DNA of 6,912 nucleotides from an uncultured Ruminococcus sp. (GTDB taxonomy: Bacteria > Bacillota_A > Clostridia > Oscillospirales > Ruminococcaceae), in the NCBI GenBank assembly GCA_946629405.1, contig CAMOXW010000011.1:1-6912 (forward strand). Direction: 5' to 3'. The position numbers and the translations under genes are program-made. Shown here piece by piece: positions 1 through 5,594 of this stretch (position 1 is the stretch's first letter; each line of letters opens with the position of its first letter). The notes under the pieces are model-generated. The model was not told the origin of the DNA. It saw only the letters and a list, made by a program, of their open reading frames with translations, and did not search any database.

Positions 1-404
1 CTCACTGGCTCGAAATGGGCGCAAGACTCGGCAGCAAGGCTCCTAAGATCTTCAACGTAAACTGGTTCAGGACCGACGACGAGGGCAACTTCCTCTGGCC
101 CGGCTACGGCGAGAATATGCGTGTTCTCGACTGGATCATCAAGCGTGTTGACGGCGAAGTTGACGCTGTTGAAACTCCTATCGGATACCTCCCGAAGCCT
201 GAGGACATCAACCTCAAGGGCATTGAGGATGAGGTAACACCTTCTGCTCTCGAAATGCTTCTCACAGTCAATAAGGACGAGTGGAAGAAGGAGATCGCTG
301 AGATGAGAAGATACTACGATGAGGACATCAAGGCTAAGGGCGGCAATATCCCGCAGGCTCTCTACGATGAGCTCGATATGATCGAGGCTAACCTCAACAA
401 GTAA
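1..404 (+). CDS. pckG: Phosphoenolpyruvate carboxykinase (GTP), C-terminal fragment
   Basis: The gene is cut by the window start; the frame is open from base 3 and ends at TAA 402-404. The visible part is the C-terminal ~133 residues of GTP-dependent PEPCK, a cytosolic enzyme that interconverts oxaloacetate + GTP with PEP + CO2 + GDP. The family signature is clear: HWL(E)MG, then FNVNWFR, then the FLWPGYGEN-RVL block, followed by TPIGYLP and NLKGI. The three aromatic positions that stack on guanine in vertebrate PEPCK (Phe517, Phe525, Phe530 in human numbering) appear here as Phe, Phe and Tyr, which supports GTP rather than ATP use. The tail is acidic and helical, as in the family. In anaerobic gut Firmicutes the enzyme often runs toward oxaloacetate for succinate formation or anaplerosis; that direction is inferred. 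A terminator follows within 20 bases, so this is the end of its transcript. Confidence 0.95.
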   Translation, partial: HWLEMGARLGSKAPKIFNVNWFRTDDEGNFLWPGYGENMRVLDWIIKRVDGEVDAVETPIGYLPKPEDINLKGIEDEVTPSALEMLLTVNKDEWKKEIAEMRRYYDEDIKAKGGNIPQALYDELDMIEANLNK

Positions 405-420
405 TCCTGACATATACCTC

Positions 421-451
421 AAGGGACTGCTGCTCCGGCGGCAGTCCTTTT
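421..451 (+). terminator. Intrinsic terminator of pckG
   Basis: A GGACTGC arm (424-430) pairs with GCAGTCC (441-447) around a 10-nt loop. The stem can be extended by a G-T pair and A-T pairs, and it runs directly into TTTT (448-451). It lies 19 bases after the pckG stop. Confidence 0.85.
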
Positions 452-475
452 CCATAATTCCGAATTTCTGATTAT

Positions 476-481
476 TATAAT
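476..481 (+). promoter_or_regulatory. Possible -10 box for the DUF3592-like gene
   Basis: A perfect TATAAT stands about 45 bases before the chosen GTG start and downstream of the pckG terminator. No good -35 hexamer is seen at 16-18 bp spacing; the best candidate, TTCCAT, is 20 bp away. It is plausible only because the gene needs a promoter between the terminator and its start. Confidence 0.35.
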
Positions 482-509
482 TGGTATTTTTGCAATAGTG
501 CAGAGTATA

Positions 510-517
510 AAAGGCGG
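510..517 (+). promoter_or_regulatory. Ribosome binding site that decides the GTG 525 start
   Basis: AAAGGCGG differs from AAGGAGG by one base in its core and lies 7 nt before GTG 525. The upstream in-frame GTG at 498 has no purine-rich sequence before it, and starting there would place this site inside the coding region. Confidence 0.55.
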
Positions 518-524
518 TGTTTTT

Positions 525-1178
525 GTGTATTGGCTTGCAAGTATGTTTTTCCCCGGAATGACTGTGTTCTGCCTGATACTGGCAGCATTTTCATATGTTT
601 GGTATAAAAAACAGATCCGGCTGCTCAGTATGACAACCGAGACCAGCGGCAGCATCGTTAAGCTCGTTGAACCTAAGATAAACCCCAAACAGCAGGACCC
701 TGAGCCGGTTTACCGTATATGGACAGAGTATACAGTGAACGGAAAAAAATACAAGACCTATATGTACCGAAAAGCCTCCGCTGCAAGCTATCAGGAGGGA
801 CAGGAGATGCTTGTCATCTACGACCCTGATAAACCCTCCCGTGCCGTGGCTAAGGACTTCGAGGACGCAAAGAATTACTGGCTGGTCTTCCCGATAGCCT
901 GCCTTACCTTTGCCACCATATTTGCGATGCTTTTCATCTACACCCTGCCGGATGTGCTGAATATGTCAGAGAAAAACAAAACTATCTACAAGATAGTCTT
1001 CAACCTCTTTTTTTCCGCTGCCTCCGTCGTTTTGAGCGCTGTCTATATCTGCGGCGGCTTCTACCGCAGGGAAAAGGAAAAGAATCCCAAAAACGCAAAG
1101 TCTTTTATCGCAGTAATGGCAGTTATATTCGCGGAAACACTGTTCGATGCAGTATTCGATATTATCTTCAAGCTATGA
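525..1178 (+). CDS. DUF3592-like four-helix membrane protein
   Basis: The product is 217 residues from GTG 525; a longer 226-residue form from GTG 498 is possible but lacks a ribosome binding site. Predicted order: one N-terminal membrane helix (about residues 3-26), a soluble domain (about 36-110), then three hydrophobic segments (about 120-139, 156-178 and 193-214). The soluble part has the usual DUF3592 pattern: a TxGxIV strand, an aromatic-rich strand ending in a YTVNGKKY turn, then EGQEMLVIYDPDKP, a strand closing in Y-D-P-x-x-P. The charged loops between helices are Lys/Arg rich. The family is widespread in bacterial membranes, with no established biochemical role. The gene appears to be a single transcription unit: the pckG terminator lies upstream and the corA promoter starts 26 bases after its stop. 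No hairpin-plus-T-run terminator is seen after it. Confidence 0.8.
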   Translation: MYWLASMFFPGMTVFCLILAAFSYVWYKKQIRLLSMTTETSGSIVKLVEPKINPKQQDPEPVYRIWTEYTVNGKKYKTYMYRKASAASYQEGQEMLVIYDPDKPSRAVAKDFEDAKNYWLVFPIACLTFATIFAMLFIYTLPDVLNMSEKNKTIYKIVFNLFFSAASVVLSAVYICGGFYRREKEKNPKNAKSFIAVMAVIFAETLFDAVFDIIFKL

Positions 1179-1203
1179 TGACAAAAATATTTTCAAAAAG
1201 CCC

Positions 1204-1232
1204 TTGTAAAATACGGCAGGATTTGATATAAT
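1204..1232 (+). promoter_or_regulatory. Sigma-A-type promoter of the corA leader
   Basis: TTGTAA (1204-1209) and a perfect TATAAT (1227-1232) are separated by 17 bp. A TGA immediately before the -10 (1224-1226) makes it an extended -10 element. Transcription should begin near 1239, giving a leader of about 185 nt before corA. Confidence 0.85.
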
Positions 1233-1269
1233 AATAATATACGCTGTTCTTTCAGCAATATCATCAAAC

Positions 1270-1274
1270 GGAGG
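1270..1274 (+). promoter_or_regulatory. Strong ribosome binding site of the corA leader ORF
   Basis: A GGAGG core (within ACGGAGGTG) sits 6 nt before ATG 1281. It is the best Shine-Dalgarno match in the corA transcript and serves the leader ORF, not corA itself, which begins 150 bases further on. Confidence 0.8.
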
Positions 1275-1280
1275 TGCGTT

Positions 1281-1418
1281 ATGAGTTCTGACCCTTATGG
1301 GAATTTATGTTTGATATCCCCTGATCCGGCGGAAGCTCGCAATGCTCTCCGACTTTCGCCGGAAATTCCGGTGAAAGGAGCAGGACCTGCGGGAGGAGTG
1401 TGTCTTCTGCCGGTCTGA
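1281..1418 (+). CDS. 45-residue leader ORF upstream of corA
   Basis: ATG 1281 opens a 45-codon frame closed by TGA 1416-1418, just 5 nt before the corA ATG. It has its own GGAGG site and follows a consensus promoter, so it is very likely translated. The peptide begins MSSDPYGN, has ISPDPAEAR at about residues 12-20, and contains 7 prolines (positions 5, 14, 16, 27, 30, 36, 44) with acidic residues next to or near several of them. It ends Gly/Val/Leu-rich. No membrane segment or known domain is visible. corA has no ribosome binding site in the bases just before its ATG, so translation of this ORF probably controls corA by coupling or reinitiation. The layout recalls Mg2+-responsive leader ORFs of enterobacteria (mgtL, corL); sharing that mechanism is inference. 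It could instead be a small protein with its own role. Confidence 0.6.
   Translation: MSSDPYGNLCLISPDPAEARNALRLSPEIPVKGAGPAGGVCLLPV
1326..1362 (+). promoter_or_regulatory. Leader hairpin inside the corA leader ORF
   Basis: CCGGCGGAAG (1326-1335) pairs with CTTTCGCCGG (1353-1362), 10 bp with one G-T. It can be extended by TCG 1337-1339 with CGA 1350-1352 past a single bulged C. The 3' arm overlaps a competing CCGG-AAATT-CCGG hairpin (1359-1371), so the two cannot form together. Confidence 0.5.
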
Positions 1419-1423
1419 AAATT

Positions 1424-2350
1424 ATGATAAAGTTTTATTCTGCCGAAAACGGTTCTCTGGCTGAATGCGAGGAGCTCTCCTCCGGATGCTGGATTTCAGT
1501 GATTGACCCGACTCCGCAGGAGGTCGTCGAGCTTATCGAAAGCTATGGCCTCGACAGCGGCTTCGTCAAATCCTCCCTCGATGAGGAGGAGTCATCCCGT
1601 ATCGAACGCGAGGACGACCAGACCCTCGTCATTATTGATACACCTGTCTCGTCCACCGACGAGGACAACACCCGGAGCTTCTACACGCTCCCTATGGGCA
1701 TAATCATCACTGACGACTACGTTTTCACCATCAGCATCAAGGAGACCCAGATAATCACCGAAGCACGCAAGGGGATGATAAGAAACCTCCGCCCCGGCTT
1801 TAAGACACGCTTCGTTTTGCAGATACTTCTGCGTATCGCGGCGCTTTTCCTTACTCATCTGAAACAGATAGACAAGCTCTCATCGGCGGCTGAGCAGCAG
1901 CTCCATGACGCCATGAAGAACGAGCTTCTCATGCAGCTCCTTGCACTTGAGAAGTCACTCGTATATTTCTCCACCTCGCTCAAGGCGAATGAGGCAACGA
2001 TCGAAAAGATCTTCCGCGGCCGCGTTATCAAGCTCTACGACGAGGATCAGGACCTCCTCGAAGACCTCCTCATCGAGATGAAGCAGGCTATCGAGATGTC
2101 CAGTATCTACACCGGCATCCTGTCAAGTATGATGGACGGTTTTTCCTCGGTAATTTCCAACAACCTTAACCTCGTGATGTGGCGCTTGACTATAATGACG
2201 GTCATTCTCGAAATACCGAACATTGTGTTCGCTTTCTACGGAATAAATACGGTCGATCTCCCTATCCCCTACACCTGGTTCCCGCTGGCACTGACCGCAT
2301 TCCTTACGACGGCGACAACGGTGATACTGATGAAGTGGAAGAAAAGATGA
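1424..2350 (+). CDS. corA: CorA-family divalent metal ion transporter
   Basis: The product is 308 residues from ATG 1424. This start is chosen because clostridial CorA proteins begin M-I-K-x-Y; a GTG at 1400 would add 8 residues, but its GGAGG is only 3 nt away. CorA forms homopentamers in the cytoplasmic membrane that conduct Mg2+ (also Co2+ or Ni2+) inward. The N-terminal cytoplasmic domain carries CWISVIDPT and the LDEEESSRIEREDD stretch (about 52-65) typical of clostridial members. A long helical region leads to TM1 (about 250-271), the signature loop YGIN (272-275), and TM2 (about 285-303), followed by a basic KWKKR tail. The canonical loop is GMN; here it is GIN. The family is certain; the ion is less so, because the middle residue of the loop is changed. 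An intrinsic terminator follows 30 bases after the stop. Confidence 0.93.
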   Translation: MIKFYSAENGSLAECEELSSGCWISVIDPTPQEVVELIESYGLDSGFVKSSLDEEESSRIEREDDQTLVIIDTPVSSTDEDNTRSFYTLPMGIIITDDYVFTISIKETQIITEARKGMIRNLRPGFKTRFVLQILLRIAALFLTHLKQIDKLSSAAEQQLHDAMKNELLMQLLALEKSLVYFSTSLKANEATIEKIFRGRVIKLYDEDQDLLEDLLIEMKQAIEMSSIYTGILSSMMDGFSSVISNNLNLVMWRLTIMTVILEIPNIVFAFYGINTVDLPIPYTWFPLALTAFLTTATTVILMKWKKR

Positions 2351-2379
2351 CGGCTCATCTGCTATTTTTATCGAAGATC

Positions 2380-2402
2380 AAGGGGCGGTCAGCCCCTTTT
2401 TT
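2380..2402 (+). terminator. Intrinsic terminator of corA
   Basis: AAGGGGC (2380-2386) pairs perfectly with GCCCCTT (2392-2398) around a 5-nt loop, and the T-run continues to 2402. It lies 30 bases after the corA stop and 28 bases before tsaD. Confidence 0.9.
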
Positions 2403-2430
2403 ATGCTTAATTTTTTGAAGAGGTATTACT

Positions 2431-3441
2431 ATGCTTATACTCGGAATCGAAAGCTCCTGCGATGAGACCGCAGCAAGCGTTGTCAGAGACTGCCGCACGA
2501 TCTGCTCGTCAGTTATATCGACCCAGATCGAGGAGCACATGAAATACGGCGGCGTTGTACCGGAAATCGCCTCCCGCCGCCACTGCGAGAATATCCTCGG
2601 CGTCGTCCGCAAGGCTCTCAGCGATGCTCAGGTCACTCTCGATGACCTCGACGGGATAGCTGTGACCTTCGCTCCCGGACTTATAGGTGCTCTCCTCGTC
2701 GGAGTAAGCTTTGCAAAGGCGCTCGCTATGTCCTGCGGCAAGCCGCTGATACCTGTCCACCATATCGCGGGACATATCGCCACAAACTACTTGACCTTCC
2801 CTGAGTTTGAACCGCCTTACCTCTGCATCGTCGCAAGCGGCGGGCACAGCCATATCATCGAGGTGCATAGCTATACTAAATTCCGCGTTATCGGCCGCAC
2901 ACGCGACGACGCTGCCGGAGAATGCTTCGACAAGTGCGCGAGAGCAATGGGCTTCCCCTACCCCGGCGGTGTCCATATCGACAATGCCGCGAAAAACGGC
3001 GACCCTAAGGCTTTCAGGCTGCCTCACCCGGCAGTCGCAGGCAATGAATTTGACCTAAGCTTCTCCGGTCTGAAAACTGCCGTGATAAATATGCTCCACA
3101 ACGCCGAACAAAAGGGTATCGAACTGAACAAAAACGACCTCGCAGCAAGCCTTCAGTACACGATCGCCGGTATCCTCACCGACAAGACAATGGCTGCTGC
3201 AGAGGCTCTCGGCTATAAAAAAATAGCACTCGCAGGCGGCGTTTCCGCAAATACCGGGGTCCGTGCCGCTCTTTCAGCAGCCTGCGAAAAGCGCGGATAT
3301 GAGTTCTATATGCCGGAAAAATACCTCTGCGGCGACAACGGCGCAATGATCGCCTGTCAGGGCAGCTACAACCTCCTCGCAGGCATAACCGCTGACGAAA
3401 GTCTCAACGCTGTGGCTACACTTTCTATGGAGGACATCTGA
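2431..3441 (+). CDS. tsaD: tRNA N6-adenosine threonylcarbamoyltransferase TsaD
   Basis: The product is 336 residues, full length for bacterial TsaD (Gcp/YgjD). With TsaB and TsaE it transfers the threonylcarbamoyl group from TC-AMP (made by TsaC/TsaC2) to A37 of ANN-decoding tRNAs. This is a cytosolic and usually essential step. Visible motifs in order: GIESSCDETAASV at the N terminus, YGGVVPEIASRRH (39-51), APGLIGALLVG (81-91), the metal-binding HHIAGH with His111 and His115, ASGGHSH (135-141), DDAAGECFDK (159-168), LSFSGLKTA (209-217), LAGGVSANTGVR (267-278) and GDNGAMIA (301-308) with the conserved Asp302. The key ligands are intact. AAGAGG lies 7 nt before the ATG. The next gene starts 1 nt after the stop, so the two are co-transcribed. 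No clear promoter fits between the corA terminator and the start. Confidence 0.98.
   Translation: MLILGIESSCDETAASVVRDCRTICSSVISTQIEEHMKYGGVVPEIASRRHCENILGVVRKALSDAQVTLDDLDGIAVTFAPGLIGALLVGVSFAKALAMSCGKPLIPVHHIAGHIATNYLTFPEFEPPYLCIVASGGHSHIIEVHSYTKFRVIGRTRDDAAGECFDKCARAMGFPYPGGVHIDNAAKNGDPKAFRLPHPAVAGNEFDLSFSGLKTAVINMLHNAEQKGIELNKNDLAASLQYTIAGILTDKTMAAAEALGYKKIALAGGVSANTGVRAALSAACEKRGYEFYMPEKYLCGDNGAMIACQGSYNLLAGITADESLNAVATLSMEDI
3429..3433 (+). promoter_or_regulatory. Ribosome binding site within the tsaD 3' end
   Basis: GGAGG inside the last codons of tsaD lies 9 nt before ATG 3443. It supports that start and tight translational linkage of the small downstream gene to tsaD. Confidence 0.7.
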
Positions 3442-3442
3442 T

Positions 3443-3631
3443 ATGGACGGAAAAAAGTCCACAAACTGCGAGACCTGCATCAATTACGTCTACGATGACG
3501 ATTACGACTGCTATGTCTGTATGGTAAACCTCGATGAGGACGAGATGTACCGCTTCCTGAACGGTACAAACTATGCCTGTCCATACTACCGCCTCGACGA
3601 TGAATACGGAATTGTCCGCCATCAGAACTGA
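3443..3631 (+). CDS. Small cysteine-rich protein, DUF6472-like
   Basis: The product is 62 residues and begins 1 nt after the tsaD stop, with its GGAGG inside tsaD. It resembles the short clostridial DUF6472 family from memory: a CxxC (Cys9, Cys12) followed by NYVYDDDYDCYVC (14-26), then a LDEDEMYRFL block (30-39), then a CPYYR (46-50) and an EYGIVRxQ end. Five cysteines (9, 12, 23, 26, 46), in two CxxC pairs plus one, could hold a zinc ion. That is inferred from spacing only. The protein is very acidic and tyrosine rich and has no signal peptide or membrane segment, so it is probably cytosolic. Its role is unknown. The tight coupling to tsaD suggests co-expression, but does not by itself show a part in tRNA modification. 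Confidence 0.82.
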   Translation: MDGKKSTNCETCINYVYDDDYDCYVCMVNLDEDEMYRFLNGTNYACPYYRLDDEYGIVRHQN

Positions 3632-3650
3632 TTGCCACGTCATTGGCGAA

Positions 3651-3696
3651 TCTGCACAAGTTGTTCTTCGGGTAATTGTGAAAAACGCAGATTTTT
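3651..3696 (+). terminator. Possible weak terminator after the tsaD operon
   Basis: TCTGC (3651-3655) can pair with GCAGA (3687-3691), which is followed directly by TTTTT (3692-3696). Alternatively CACAA (3655-3659) pairs with TTGTG (3676-3680) inside it. The stems are short and interrupted, so it is a weak candidate, supported mainly by its place between the operon end and the next promoter. Confidence 0.35.
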
Positions 3697-3727
3697 ACTT
3701 TTGTTATAAAAACTTCTCTCAAATTGC

Positions 3728-3756
3728 TTGAAATATGTGCAAAATGCGGGTATAAT
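3728..3756 (+). promoter_or_regulatory. Near-consensus sigma-A promoter of the kinase-like gene
   Basis: TTGAAA (3728-3733) and a perfect TATAAT (3751-3756) are separated by exactly 17 bp. The predicted start near 3763 gives a short leader of about 33 nt, containing GGAGGG (3784-3789) 6 nt before ATG 3796. Confidence 0.9.
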
Positions 3757-3795
3757 ATAATGTGATATGAAATTCGGTATAGTGGAGGGAATTTA

Positions 3796-4413
3796 ATGAA
3801 AAAGAAAATCATCACGATCGAACGTCAGTACGGCAGCGGCGGCAGCGTTATCGGTAAACTTACCGCTGAAAAGCTCGGCATAAACTGCTATAACCGCCAG
3901 ATACTCGAAATGACCGCAGAAAAATGCGGAATTTCACCCGAATATCTCGAAAGCGCCGAGGAAAATGTCCCCACAAGCTTCCTCTATTCGCTCCTCCTGT
4001 CAGCTAACCCGGCAAGGTCTATGGAGGACAGTCTCCCCCTTTCTGATAAGGTCTTCCTCATGGAAAGCCGTATCATAACCGAGATCTCCGAACGCGAGGA
4101 AAGCTTCGTACTCGTCGGCAGATGCGGAAGCTATATCCTCGAGGATAAGGGCTGCTTCAGCGTCTATATCTACGCCGACCCCGAGGAGCGCGTGAAGCGT
4201 GCAGTCGAGGAGTACGGCATTGCCCCCAATAAAGCCGAAAATACTATGAAAAAAGCCGATAAGCGCCGCGAGACCTTCTATAACGTCAACACCGGAAGGC
4301 AGTGGCAGGACAAGGATCAGTATCAGCTCTGCCTGAACAGCTCCGCTCTCGGCGACGAGCTCTGCGCCGAACTCATAGTAAAGGCATATAACGATTATAA
4401 CGCAAGATTCTGA
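3796..4413 (+). CDS. Cytidylate kinase-like family protein (stand-alone P-loop kinase)
   Basis: The product is 205 residues. It matches the cytidylate-kinase-like (Cytidylate_kin2) family rather than true Cmk. The N terminus ITIERQYGSGGSVIGK (6-21) holds a variant P-loop, GxxxxGK with Leu instead of Ser/Thr after the Lys. Further blocks are VLVGRCGSYIL (105-114), the strand VYIYADPEERVKR (123-135), a basic KKADKRRETFYN segment (152-162) that probably forms the lid, and W-x-D-x-x-x-Y-x-L-C-L-N-S-S near the end. Members are predicted to phosphorylate a nucleotide or related small molecule with ATP in the cytosol, but the substrate is not established. The family is common in anaerobic Firmicutes. 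The gene is monocistronic, with a near-consensus promoter before it and a strong hairpin after it. The start is secure because GGAGGG stands 6 nt upstream. Confidence 0.9.
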   Translation: MKKKIITIERQYGSGGSVIGKLTAEKLGINCYNRQILEMTAEKCGISPEYLESAEENVPTSFLYSLLLSANPARSMEDSLPLSDKVFLMESRIITEISEREESFVLVGRCGSYILEDKGCFSVYIYADPEERVKRAVEEYGIAPNKAENTMKKADKRRETFYNVNTGRQWQDKDQYQLCLNSSALGDELCAELIVKAYNDYNARF

Positions 4414-4426
4414 AATATCTCTCTGT

Positions 4427-4459
4427 CAAATGGTCCCTGCTTCGTGCGGGGACCATTTG
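4427..4459 (+). terminator. Long hairpin at the end of the kinase-like transcript
   Basis: A 14-bp stem (4427-4440 with 4446-4459; one G-T pair) closes a 5-nt TTCGT loop. Only TTTG and an AT-mixed stretch follow, not a real T-run. It may still terminate, because its lower part is A-T pairs, or it may protect the 3' end of the mRNA. Confidence 0.55.
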
Positions 4460-4495
4460 CATATTCCAATAAAATTCGGGAATATTATTTCAGAA

Positions 4496-4501
4496 CGGAG
4501 G
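4496..4501 (+). promoter_or_regulatory. Ribosome binding site fixing the GTG 4509 start
   Basis: CGGAGG is 7 nt before GTG 4509. It supports the GTG start, since no ATG exists near this N terminus and the first membrane helix follows directly. Confidence 0.75.
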
Positions 4502-4508
4502 CGGTCGA

Positions 4509-5213
4509 GTGACAGTAATCGTAATAAGGGCAGTTCTGCTCTATATTTTGGTTATTTTTGCCGTAAGGCTCATGGGTAAGCGACAGCTCGGCGAATTGCA
4601 GCCGTCTGAGCTGGTAATAACGATTCTTGTGTCGAACATCGCTACCCTGCCAGTCGAGGACACGGATATCCCCCTGATCGTCGGGATAACTCCGATACTC
4701 ACACTCGTGAGCTTCGAGGTCATTGTCTCGTGGGTCAGCCTGAAATGTCCGCGACTGAGAAAGCTTATATCCGGCAGTCCTAAAATTGTCATAAGCGGCG
4801 GAAAGCTCGATACTAAGGTGCTGAAAGAGCTCCGCTTCTCGGCTGACGACCTCATGACTGCCCTGCGCGGACAGGATATCTTCGACCTAAGTGATGTGCA
4901 GTTCGCAATAGTCGAAACGACCGGCAGCATCTCGGTAATGAAGAAGCCTTCTGCCGATACCCCGCAGCGCAAGGACCTCGGGATAACCCCGCAGGACTCC
5001 GACCCGCCGCAGGTCATCGCTGAGGAAGGCAGGCTTATCCTCGCCTCAGCAGAAAAACTTGGACTTGACGAAAATAAGGTGAATGAGCTGCTCCGGTGCA
5101 GGAACATAAAACTGGAAGACGTTTTCATAATGACCGGCAACAGCAGCGGAAGCTTCCTCGTCGCTCTCAAAAACGGCGGCAAACTACAAGAAATAAGGAG
5201 AAACTGCAAATGA
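4509..5213 (+). CDS. YetF-like DUF421 membrane protein
   Basis: The product is 234 residues from GTG. Its N-terminal part has three hydrophobic segments (about 4-21, 33-48 and 54-78) with the family hallmark MGKRQLGELQPSELV (22-36) between the first two. The cytosolic DUF421 domain follows: SGSPKIVISGGKLD (88-101), FSADDLMTALRGQDIFDLSDVQ (starting at 110) and AIVETTGSISVM (133-144). A proline/acid-rich linker (about 147-170) leads to a C-terminal extension of about 60 residues, as in clostridial members. Bacillus homologues include YetF and YdfS, and the related 2Duf protein is linked to spore heat resistance; no enzymatic activity is established. The gene is first in a three-gene operon: its TGA overlaps the ATG of the DUF4363 gene (ATGA). 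The upstream AT-rich stretch has TATTAT at 4483-4488 but no well-spaced -35. Confidence 0.93.
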   Translation: MTVIVIRAVLLYILVIFAVRLMGKRQLGELQPSELVITILVSNIATLPVEDTDIPLIVGITPILTLVSFEVIVSWVSLKCPRLRKLISGSPKIVISGGKLDTKVLKELRFSADDLMTALRGQDIFDLSDVQFAIVETTGSISVMKKPSADTPQRKDLGITPQDSDPPQVIAEEGRLILASAEKLGLDENKVNELLRCRNIKLEDVFIMTGNSSGSFLVALKNGGKLQEIRRNCK

Positions 5214-5587
5214 CAAGAGCAATGATAAGCGTAGCTATTATGCTCGCACTAGTCGGAACAGGCATCTTCTCGTCAGTGTGGACGGACAAGCGCTGCGATG
5301 AGCTTGAAGCTCAGGTACGCGCGGTCAGCGAATGCTGGTACGCCGGCAATACCACGAAGGCTGCCGCCAAAGCTGCTGAACTCGAGCACGACTGGAAAAG
5401 CTTCCGGAAACGCGCTTCCATGATAATCAAAAACGGCAGGCTCGCCGAGATCGACCGGCTGACCGCAAAGATCACCCGCCTGACCGCCGATCATACTGAC
5501 GGCACCGGCGCCGAGCTATCAGAGCTCAGTGAACTGCTTGCTGCACTCGGAAACAGCGAAATACCTCGGCTGCGGCGTATTCTGTGA
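5210..5587 (+). CDS. DUF4363 family membrane-anchored protein
   Basis: The product is 125 residues from ATG 5210, whose ATG overlaps the stop of the DUF421 gene; AAGGAG (5195-5200) stands 9 nt upstream. A longer in-frame ATG at 5096 lies inside the DUF421 gene and would add a basic, non-membrane sequence before the helix, so it is rejected. Residues 4-22 form a single N-terminal membrane helix or uncleaved signal. The rest is a mostly helical, charged extracytoplasmic domain with DW (61-62) and an alternating Leu pattern near LTAKITRLTA, as in DUF4363 proteins. This family usually neighbours DUF421 genes in clostridia (recalled). Its function is unknown; the context suggests it works with the DUF421 protein at the outer face of the membrane. 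Confidence 0.82.
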   Translation: MTRAMISVAIMLALVGTGIFSSVWTDKRCDELEAQVRAVSECWYAGNTTKAAAKAAELEHDWKSFRKRASMIIKNGRLAEIDRLTAKITRLTADHTDGTGAELSELSELLAALGNSEIPRLRRIL

Positions 5588-5594
5588 GGTGGAT

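Noticed and set aside
498..524. GTG 498 as the start of the DUF3592-like gene
   Set aside because: There is no ribosome binding site before it, while AAAGGCGG is well placed for GTG 525.
1239..1423. M-box (Mg2+) riboswitch upstream of corA
   Set aside because: The conserved M-box core segments I know are not present, and the region carries a translated-looking ORF instead.
1400..1423. GTG 1400 as the corA start
   Set aside because: The GGGAGG is only 3 nt away, and CorA homologues begin at the M-I-K-x-Y encoded from 1424.
2509..3027. 172-codon open frame on the minus strand
   Set aside because: It is entirely antisense to tsaD, whose protein is unmistakable.
3480..3815. 111-codon open frame on the minus strand crossing the intergenic region
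   Set aside because: It covers the small Cys-rich gene and the kinase promoter in antisense, with low-complexity Arg/Ser/His content and no start signal.
5096..5209. Longer N terminus for the DUF4363 protein
   Set aside because: It lies wholly inside the DUF421 gene, is highly basic and lacks the expected membrane helix; ATG 5210 has AAGGAG and gives the helix at once.
4541..5209. 222-codon open frame on the minus strand
   Set aside because: It mirrors the DUF421 gene, is Ser/Arg/Leu-rich as antisense frames often are, and has no promoter or ribosome binding site.
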